A DNA stretch of 64,000 bases from Chondrilla cf. caribensis (taxonomy: Eukaryota > Porifera > Demospongiae > Chondrillida > Chondrillidae), in assembly GCA_964020155.1 (NCBI GenBank), contig OZ026560.1, positions 1,707,501-1,771,500 on the forward strand. The letters are read 5' to 3'. The position numbers were made by a program, and so were the translations under genes. Positions 56,228 through 64,000 of this stretch are shown here, piece after piece. The notes beneath the pieces were generated by a model. That model made no database searches and was not told the origin of the DNA. It saw nothing but the letters and a program-made list of their open reading frames with translations. The stretch's first letter is position 1, and each line of letters opens with the position of its first letter.

Positions 56228-57670
56228 ATGTCGGCTCTGATGGATTGCTTGTTCGTGCTTGTTCTTCTCTTTAGTTTTGAGGCTAATGTCATCCATGGAA
56301 CTGCCAGTGTGAGAGGAATACCAATGGAAAGATTGAGTTTCTACAACCCAGAAGAAGACTTCAGCTGTTTGGATGGTAGTAATCGGATCCCATTTTCCAT
56401 GGTCAACGACGATTACTGTGATTGCCTGGACGGTTCAGACGAACCGGGAACGTCTGCCTGCCCGAGTGGAAAGTATTACTGCCTTAATAAAGGCTACGTT
56501 GGAAAAGAGGTAGTATCCTCCAGGGTTAACGACGGTATTTGCGATTGCTGTGATGGATCGGATGAATACGTCACCAACCATTGTGCGAACACTTGTGATG
56601 AGATGGGGAAGAAGATGCAGGAAGAATTGGAAAAGAAGCGTTTTGCCCAAGAGGCTGGTCATAGAATAAGACAGGAATATTCTAATGCTGGTCTCCTGAA
56701 AAAGAAAGAAAAAGAGGAAGAGCTAGCAAAGCTCAAGGTTGATAAAGAGGTGCTGGAGGTTGAAGTGAAGACGTTACGAGAAGCAAAGGAAGAAGCTGAA
56801 GCTCCAGAGAAGGTAGCTAAAGAAGAACATGACCAGAAGGTAACAGAATTGAGAAATGCAAAGGAATTAGAGAAGAAAGAGAAGGATGCGACAAAAGCTT
56901 TCATAAAATTGGATTCCAATCAAGACAATGAAGTCTCTGAAGACGAGCTGCAGTCATATGTTGAACTTGATATTGATGGCGATGGTACTGTGTCTAAAGA
57001 TGAACTCAATGAGATTCTTGGAACCACGGACCCTTTGACCTTTGATTTATTTCTGGAGAGTGGTTATAATACACTATCTGAAAAGATAAACTTTGACAAA
57101 GATACCGATTCAGAGAGCACAGATGATGAGGAGCAAGATGGTGATGATGCTATTGACTTGCCATACGATGAAAATACCCAGAAGCTCGTTGACGAGGCCA
57201 ACAAAGCACGTGAAGCATTTGATGAAGTAGAGAAAAAATCCAGAGAGATTGATAGTAGTATTTCTGATGTGGAAAAGTATCTTGATATCGACATGGGTAC
57301 TGCTGAAGAATTTTCTCAATTGTATGGGAACTGCTACGAGTTCACAGATCGGGAGTATGTATACAAACTATGTCCTTTCGATAAGGTAACTCAACGAAGT
57401 AAGAATGGAGGTCGCGAAACATCTCTTGGTAACTGGGATAAGTGGAGTGGTGAAGGAGAGAATAAGTATTCCTCTATGAAGTACAGTAATGGTGAGCACT
57501 GTTGGAATGGTCCCCATCGCAGTACAGTTGTCACCCTCAAGTGTGGTTCTGAAGAAGCTTTGGTTTCTGCATCTGAGCCAAATAGGTGTGAATATGCCAT
57601 GGATCTCGTCACTTCAGCCATTTGCGAGCCATTTGATCCCAGCAAACATTTGGTTCATGAAGAGCTGTGA
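56228..57670 (+). CDS. PRKCSH: Glucosidase II subunit beta (480 aa, intronless)
   Basis: The non-catalytic partner that retains ER glucosidase II and presents N-glycans for trimming of the inner glucoses during glycoprotein folding. The ATG at 56228 is followed by a signal peptide (CLFVLVLLFSFEA). Two LDL-receptor-A-like Cys/Asp-rich modules follow (NDDYCDCLDGSDEPGTSAC; NDGICDCCDGSDE), then a Glu/Lys coiled coil, an EF-hand pair (KLDSNQDNEVSEDEL; DIDGDGTVSKDEL), an acidic segment, and a C-terminal MRH lectin domain (YGNCYEFTDREYVYKLCPFD to CEYAMDLVTSAICEP). The C-terminus HEEL is an HDEL-type ER retrieval signal. Length and order are normal for the family. The complete absence of introns is unusual for an animal PRKCSH and could mean a functional retrocopy. 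Confidence 0.96.
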   Translation: MSALMDCLFVLVLLFSFEANVIHGTASVRGIPMERLSFYNPEEDFSCLDGSNRIPFSMVNDDYCDCLDGSDEPGTSACPSGKYYCLNKGYVGKEVVSSRVNDGICDCCDGSDEYVTNHCANTCDEMGKKMQEELEKKRFAQEAGHRIRQEYSNAGLLKKKEKEEELAKLKVDKEVLEVEVKTLREAKEEAEAPEKVAKEEHDQKVTELRNAKELEKKEKDATKAFIKLDSNQDNEVSEDELQSYVELDIDGDGTVSKDELNEILGTTDPLTFDLFLESGYNTLSEKINFDKDTDSESTDDEEQDGDDAIDLPYDENTQKLVDEANKAREAFDEVEKKSREIDSSISDVEKYLDIDMGTAEEFSQLYGNCYEFTDREYVYKLCPFDKVTQRSKNGGRETSLGNWDKWSGEGENKYSSMKYSNGEHCWNGPHRSTVVTLKCGSEEALVSASEPNRCEYAMDLVTSAICEPFDPSKHLVHEEL

Positions 57671-58388
57671 ATATGGAACATTGTAGTATGCCTTAGTAGG
57701 AATTAAGCCTTAGAACACTTCATATTATATTATTGTAGGTTCTGTGATCATATTTTGTGTACTTGAATATGATCAGTTTGGAATAATAATCAATTTGTTG
57801 ATCCAGAATGCTATAATACTTATGTATATCAGTGTACAATATACAAGCAATTAACCACACTATATACTGCATCAATCATCATAAATTTAGCAGTATGCCC
57901 ACAAAAATGATAAGCAATATTGCACTGTTACTATTGAATTGTACTGCTAGCACACATAATTAACCAGGTACGTAACTAGATTCATAGCTGCTAACAACTG
58001 CTGTTCAAGATGGCGCAGGATCTGTAAATTTGTTTGTGCATAGACACTCTAAACTTACGTAGTTTAGAGTGTCTATGGTTTGTGTTCGTTCTTTGCTTTT
58101 CTGCTGCCTATATACTCGGCTAGTGGCGCTATAGATAATTTCGGTACAAAGCCAGCTAACAGAAAAAAACATTTTGCGGATATAGGGTAGGTAGGGGATT
58201 TATGAACCATAGGGGATAATGAAACGTTTTTCGTAGAAGTATTCAAAACTACCAATAACGACTTATCTTCTGCCAAAAGTAACTAGCTTTCGTCGCTTTG
58301 TTCTGCCAATAAATTTGTTTCCGTTTTGTTTTGTTTGTGGGCTGGACATCGTCACCCCGTGTGTAAATAGCGCACGTGATCTACTAAG
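57671..58388. other. 3' flank of PRKCSH; no gene seen
   Basis: AT-rich 3' UTR-like DNA. A palindrome CATAGACACTCTAAAC / GTTTAGAGTGTCTATG lies at 58038-58078. Otherwise nothing is recognised. Confidence 0.5.
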
Positions 58389-58557
58389 ATGGCCAAGAAA
58401 CCCGCCAGTCGTGATGACCGAATGGAAAAAGCCTGTTTAGCCGTAACTAAAGATAATTTATCAATTAGAAGAGCTACTGATCGTTATTCTGTCGACCATG
58501 TACTGCTAATGCTAATGCTAATATTTTTGAGTATTTTACATTTTAATTTCAAATCAT
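58389..58557 (+). mobile_element. psq-type helix-turn-helix transposase fragment
   Basis: The ATG at 58389 opens MAKKPASRDDRMEKACLAVT, then KDNLSIRRATDRYSVD, a pipsqueak/CENP-B-like HTH that starts pogo-family transposases. The frame decays into ATGCTAATGCTAAT repeats after about 40 residues; no DDE domain follows. A relic. Confidence 0.6.
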
Positions 58558-59500
58558 TTTAGTATGAATTGATCATAATTGTCTGTTTAAACCCTTTTTT
58601 CAACTTATTTTCATCATTTACTGGTCCAAATTTGTGTTTATTGCAAAATTTAATAATGTTGCAAAATGTACACAGTTGTTACAAAATATCCTGTTGTGAT
58701 TAGGTAATTATTTAATAGTCCCATTCCTCCCCAATATATTCAGTTTGAGCCAATTTTATATCCAGTGATTTGGCATGCTCTAACCTCCCTTGGATATCAA
58801 AATCATAAGTTGAGCACGATTGAGCTGAGTGTAAATTGTGCAACATTATTAGGCGTTGCATAATACACTAATCTACCCTACAAGTGGTCAGTTTTCTAAC
58901 GTATTGTAGCTTAAAGTGGGAAGGTTTATCGATTCCTCCACACATGTAACAAGTAGTTTATCCGTTCCCTTCTTTACTTTGCCAAGTTTAGGATGACGGT
59001 ACTGTATTCACGTTGACCTACTCAGTCAGTGGAGGAACTGACGAGGTGAGGACCGCGGGATGTGGTCTTGTACTCCATCTTCTCCTTCACGGTTTATAAC
59101 ATTTGCGAAACTTACAGTGTTATAGTTTCTCTGTACCATTCTTAGACAGGTCTTTGTGTTCCTCGTAGTTCTCGTCTTGTCTGACCAAGACATCTCCTCG
59201 ATCTTGTCCTCTTGTTGGTCCTCGGAGTTGTCTTCTTCGGTCTCCACTGTGAAGTCGATCACAACTCAGCCAGCACCAACCCGTGCAGACCTCAGCTATT
59301 GGGTGTTCTCCAGCAGCAGAATATGCCAGTGTGTACTTGGGGAGTGGTTGACACGCACACCTCTAGTGTGCCTCCACCTGCTAACGAGGTACCTCCAACC
59401 TCTTCCAGTAAGTTTTGTATTGGTCCTTGTGTATAATACATGTGTGTATTGTTGTCTGTAGTTTTGTTTTCATCATGTTGTGGTGATGGTGTACGTATAC
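58558..59500. other. No gene seen
   Basis: AT-rich DNA followed by a more balanced segment. At 59026-59262 the minus strand has an open, acidic 78-codon frame (VETEEDNSEDQQEDKIEE), and the plus strand is open in two frames. I recognise no family and no splice partner. Confidence 0.4.
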
Positions 59501-59529
59501 TTGTGTGTATACTGTGTTGTTATGTGGGT

Positions 59530-60645
59530 AGTTTTGTATGTGTGGTCCTTCAATAGTTGCACAATATTAACCTTCCCTAGGGTGGTTTCCAGGTGGGTGG
59601 AGGTTTAGAGGTTCTTTATCAAGTGCATTGAATTTGTCCTCTAGGTTTGGTGTAGCTAGTTGTGGTTGTATATGGTATTAAAGGTGTCTGAGATTGTCCC
59701 AGCAGTGGTTGGTTGTATAGTCTGTCTGTGATGTACAGTTCATGGTTGATTCCACTTATAGGGTGGTTGTGGTTTGCTTTGTTTGTCTGGTTGGTTGGTT
59801 GGTGAGTCAGTTGGTGTCCTGGGACATGTTCCTGTCATCCTTGAGGATGGTTGTGTGTTGCTAGCAGTGGTGTAGCTGTCTTGACTGTGTTGTTCATCCC
59901 ACCTGTTATGGAGGTGGTTTGAGGCACAGTATGCAGTTCATTTTGAGCACCTCGGTATATTGTCGGTCTCCTCATTGAGGTTTCCTGTAGTTCTACTTGC
60001 CCAGCAGTATTCCTCCTCCTGTGGCTGTGTTGGTTATTGCACCTATTGTGATAGAGGAGATCAGTTCAGTATATTGTCCAGCTGGACCAGTCCGTAGAAC
60101 ACTTGAGTACTAGTTGAATACCTCCAGTTCAGCCTTCCATGTTGTCCAGCTGACTGTGGTCAGCAGTAGGATTGTTTATCCATTGTGGGTGGTTGTATGA
60201 AGTTTAGACATTGAGTTTGAACGTAGTTTATGTCCATAATGACTTACCAATGGGTGGGGCTGTCAATAACATGGCGGCCATGTTATTGCCATGAGTTCAG
60301 CACTGCAGTCCTTCACCAGATTACATGTCCTGGATAACCATTCCTAGCAACTGCTCGTTCATAGCAATGGTTCATCCACACTTCAATGTTTGTTGATGAG
60401 AACTCGTTCTTGTCTCACTGTACCGTGCAGTTCTGTGCATTTAATAAACTTCATTATGTTGGCCAAGATGTTTACTCGGCCTGGTCTATCTCGTCATCGG
60501 TTGGCTTCTTTTCTTCACTTCCACCTGCCAATTTGAACCCAAAAAGTTTGCTGATAAGTTCTTTGTTCTTAAGTATTTTTCTTTCCAGGTAATACGTACA
60601 TGTGATTGAATATTATACAGTTACAGGGTTTACTTACATATATCC

Positions 60646-60696
<51 letters not shown>

Positions 60697-62225
60697 ATAT
60701 ACATATTTATGTTCTGCATTGTAGTGCTTTGGTCATGTAGGTATGTTAATGTCTTCTGCATGCTTGTCACCCCCTATAGCGGGTATAGTTCCACACTTTC
60801 ACAGTGTTCATAGTTCGCAGGTATAAATCTGTGTTTTCCTTTAATCATCGTGGTGCACTGTGGGTTCCTATTCCGAGGTTATTGGTGGTTTTGCTCTCCA
60901 GCAGTATTGATGCTGCTTCAGCTATGTTTAATTACTCCACCTCTCTTGGTGGTGGTTTGAGGTAGTTCTTTCAAACACCTCCGGTCATTGCTGTTCCCTT
61001 CTGGGTAGTTGACCTGGTTGCTCTGGTTGTGCTGTCAGTATGACTTAGTCTTGTTCTTTATTCAACATTACTTGGGGGTGATTCAAGGAAGTTTATTTGA
61101 ATGCTATATACTATTTGTTGCTTTTCAACGTTCTCAGCTGTGTTGTCTATTCCACCTTGCTCGGTGGTTAGAGAAGTAGGTGACAATATTATTATGCTCA
61201 AACCTCTACTAAATTTAATAGTTAATATAATTCAATATCTCAGTTGTATTCAACTGTTGTGGTAGTCAGTGGGTTTCCTCGTGATAGCAACCAAATAACG
61301 TATGGATCAATGTCTTTGCAGTGTTCACGTTCCATTTCAGCAATTTGGTTACCAGTTTCAGAGGTACCATTTGTCTTTCCAGAAGATGTCCTACTGCATG
61401 CTGCTCCATGTCAGGTTGTCCTTATTGTTGGTAGACATGCATATGCATATTCCCTCCATACAAAGTCAATATTGGGTTTCACCTCTGTCATTCTTCAAAT
61501 ATGCTCTACATGGTTAATTATAACTCTGGGTTATTCCAGAAGTCATTCTACCTGTGCATGCCTCCCTGTTGGTGAGGGTTAGGGGTTGTTCATTTCGGCC
61601 ACCTCAGTGTATTGCTGGTCTCCTCTTTGAGGTTAGCCATGCTATATATTGCCAGCAGTTGTTGCTACTGTTTTGGCTGAGTTGCTTACTCCACCATACT
61701 TGGTGGTGATTTGAGGTTCAATTCCTTTTGAACACCTGGTAGTGTACTAAGTCCCCTTAATGTTAACCTTTTTTATTCTTCCCAAAGAGGTCAGGGCCGA
61801 CATGAAAGGTCTGCAGTTAGTGTATGCATAAGTAGCCAAATGTGATATGATAGTAGTCTCTCAATGCTAGCACCTCGGAAAAGAGTTGTACTGTCTGCAG
61901 TTTTGCTACTATGTTGGCCTCGTTTGTTGTTTCACCCTGCCTGGTGGTGGCTTGCAGATAGTTTATTTTGTACACCTTCCACTGTTTATAGTCGATCTCC
62001 CCTTCAAGGTTGTCCTGGTTGTTTGGCAAGTGGTGTATATACTGTCTTGACGATGCTGGTTATTTCCACCTTGCTAGATGGCGGTTTGTGGTAGCTCATT
62101 CCGGACACCTCGGTGCATTCTTAGTCTCCTCATAGAGGCTGGTAATGGTCTGTTTTGTCAGTAGAATTCCTGCTGTGTTGGTTACTCCACCTCGCTTGAG
62201 CTTAGTGGTAGTTTGAGGTACATAC
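59530..62225. repeat. Degenerate tandem array, unit roughly 150-250 bp
   Basis: The same ordered landmarks recur: (T)ACTCCACC(T/A) then TTGGTGGT(G)GTTTGAGG, then GAACACCTCGGT(A/G) and TGGTCTCCTC..TGAGGTT. Instances lie at about 59,898, 60,938, 61,155, 61,585, 61,690, 61,935, 62,068 and 62,186. Spacing varies because of indels and insertions. A further fragment is at about 63,888. No coding frame survives across units. Confidence 0.7.
60648..60694. repeat. (GT)n microsatellite
   Basis: Uninterrupted GT repeat inside the degenerate array. Confidence 0.95.
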
Positions 62226-63015
62226 CGTATAATTCATAAAAAACTGAACGTTTTACGTCTTTAATACGTACATACGTACGGGTATTGCTCCGTTCTTATA
62301 CCATGGATCAGCCGTACTACGAGCTAGGTTAGTGAGAGTGTACTTACGCTATGTACGCATACACGGGTTTCCATATGGGTAAACAAAGAAATGTACGGGT
62401 AGGGCGTGTGCACTTTTATAAGAATATGTACATAGTAAACAAAGAAAATGTACAGACATACGGTTGAGGCAGACGATAGACTTTGTTGTGATCCAAATTC
62501 TGTCACAACATGGTTTGTGCCTCTTGGTCGCTTCTCTGAACATAGGGATAATGGTATTATCTAGTAAATACGGCACCTCTAAATTGCTGAACAGCCAGGT
62601 GTCGATCGTTTAATAGTTTGCAATAATATTTTGCCGGTATTCAACTATATGTCTTCTGAAGCCATCATGACTATACAACAAATCTTGAAAGTTTCAAAGA
62701 ACAAATCAGGTATGGCTGAACATTGATACGTATGTACGTACATATGCTATGGATTTGTTCCTACATATTTTAAAAGAAACATTTGTGTTCTTATGTACGT
62801 ACCTACGTACATTCGTTCTTCACAGTCAGCTTGCTAAACAGACGGATGAAATTCTCAGTCTGGGGGTGTACGTACGTGTGTATTTATAAATCGTCAGCTG
62901 TTACACATGTTCACCCGTTTTTGACTTAGACTCGATCGTTTTTTTTCGATAAAACGAACGACCGAATACGCCCATGGGCGTAAAACGTTTAGTTATTTTT
63001 ATGAATTGTACCGTA
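62223..63015. mobile_element. ~790-bp TIR element (TACCGTA termini)
   Basis: Left TACCGTATAATTCATAAAAA with CTGAACGTTTTACG pairs with right CGTAAAACG followed by TTTTTATGAATTGTACCGTA. The TACCGTA ends recall the element at 47026. No transposase frame. It interrupts the degenerate array. Confidence 0.75.
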
Positions 63016-64000
63016 TATACATAGTTCACTTTGAATCTGTCTGTACATTGATCTTTTTCAGAGGTCAGACGTGTTTTTTGGTCGGATTAAGTGTTGTTTG
63101 TTAGTAGTTCCAGTTAAGCTACTGGTGTCATCTGTCTGCTAACTGCTGTTTTGTACAGGACAATTTTTATTGTGGTTAGTCAAGTCTTGCTACATACTTT
63201 CATACTTATGTATGCAGTCAAAAGCTAATTTCATTTTCTTCCCAATATCTATTGAAGGAATACCACTTGAGCTGCTACTCCTGCATTATACAGTTTGATA
63301 TAATAATCGCATTTCAGGTTTGAGTCATTGTACAAATGTATACCTATCTGTATTCATATATCATATTGGGTAATGTTGGTTCACTATATGGGTGTCTGCG
63401 GTTATACATCCCACATGGTTTGTAGTCTCATCCCCTTTTTAGTTAATATTAATATATTAAGTGTTTGGGGATGTGGTATTGACACTGTTTGATTGATCCG
63501 GCTGTGATGGTGTCCTATACGTATAGGTAGTGTGTACATGTACGTACCAATGTATTAATGTGTGCACTAGTGTATTTCCTGTCATATGTCTGTCCAATCT
63601 GGCTGCCATGTTGGTGCACTTGTTCCAGCCATTGCTCTCCTTGTTAATATAGGTACTGTTTGCAGTGATCACTCCCCCTGTGGTTGGGTGTGGTGTATGT
63701 GCTCCTTCGATTCCGGAAAGGTTGCTTTGTGCTTGCAGCAGTGTTCATTTCTACGTACTGTTGTTTCACCCTTGTGGGTAGGGTGTGGTGTACTCATTCA
63801 ATGTTGATTGTGGTCTGAGTCATTGCAGTTATTTTTCCAGTTGTCCAGTTATTGAGGTTGACTGTCTCAGGTTGTTCCTTGTTCTGGATTACTCCATCCT
63901 TGGTGGTTGGTTAGAGATATTCATCTTGGCTGCTGTGGGCATGGGGCCCCAGTCTTCAAGGACTGTCTGTTTATTGTTTGCTAAGTGTTGTTTTGTAAAC
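63016..64000. other. No gene seen; array fragment at the end
   Basis: T/G-rich DNA with short frames only. About 63,885-63,925 (TTACTCCATCCTTGGTGGTT and following) is another piece of the tandem array that fills 59,530-62,225. Confidence 0.5.

Overview
The window is a piece of a eukaryotic, almost certainly animal, nuclear genome. The evidence is spliced genes with GT-AG introns (several only about 50-60 bp long), canonical animal orthologues (PRKCSH, MORN1, PMVK, CFAP141-like, TRAF, a HELZ2-like helicase), dense short inverted-repeat elements, non-LTR and Penelope-like retroelement fragments, and very abundant ACGT/ATGT/GT microsatellites. Short introns, intronless genes, ciliary genes and this repeat spectrum would fit an early-branching invertebrate such as a sponge. 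That assignment is inference: no rRNA or mitochondrial marker fixes the species.

Layout. 1-1,640 is GC-rich, unrecognised DNA and a degenerate ~300-bp tandem repeat carrying a possible small secreted-peptide gene. 2,590-3,281 holds remnants of mobile elements. 4,493-6,827 is a DDX59-like helicase pseudogene that lacks its whole first RecA domain. 7,380-9,380 is an old segmental duplication with a 5S rRNA-like cluster in the middle. 9,511-13,235 is an ABC exporter of the half-transporter type with an unusual N-terminal domain. 13,821-25,458 is a 12-exon MORN1 orthologue whose introns host a Penelope-like element, a TIR transposon, a non-LTR element, several fold-back elements and a 49-bp minisatellite built from an exon-intron junction. 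25,937-27,253 is an intronless TRAF-type RING/MATH protein. 27,760-28,997 is phosphomevalonate kinase (3 exons). 29,390-31,295 is a decayed non-LTR retrotransposon.

31,612-52,380 (minus strand) reads as one very large gene of about 26 exons. I could join the exons in phase nearly throughout. The inferred protein (~3,270 residues) runs: CARD-like death fold, novel region, CCCH zinc fingers, UPF1-type SF1 helicase A, an RNB-like (degenerate RNase II) region, SF1 helicase B, and a short 12-residue-repeat tail. The helicase-RNB-helicase core is the HELZ2 plan. A death-fold domain in front of it would make it look like an innate immune nucleic-acid sensor or effector. One in-frame UGA interrupts an otherwise open 3.6-kb exon. 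This is the most interesting locus here.

53,240-54,329 is a two-exon CFAP141-like ciliary gene whose only intron is mostly GT-repeat. 54,678-56,198 (minus) is an unrecognised 77-residue protein arranged head to head, 29 bp between start codons, with an intronless glucosidase II beta subunit gene (56,228-57,670). The last 6 kb is a degenerate tandem array, a psq-type transposase fragment and a TIR element, with no convincing host gene. The genes are unrelated in function (ER quality control, mevalonate pathway, cilia, transport, immune-like signalling), as expected for an animal genome.
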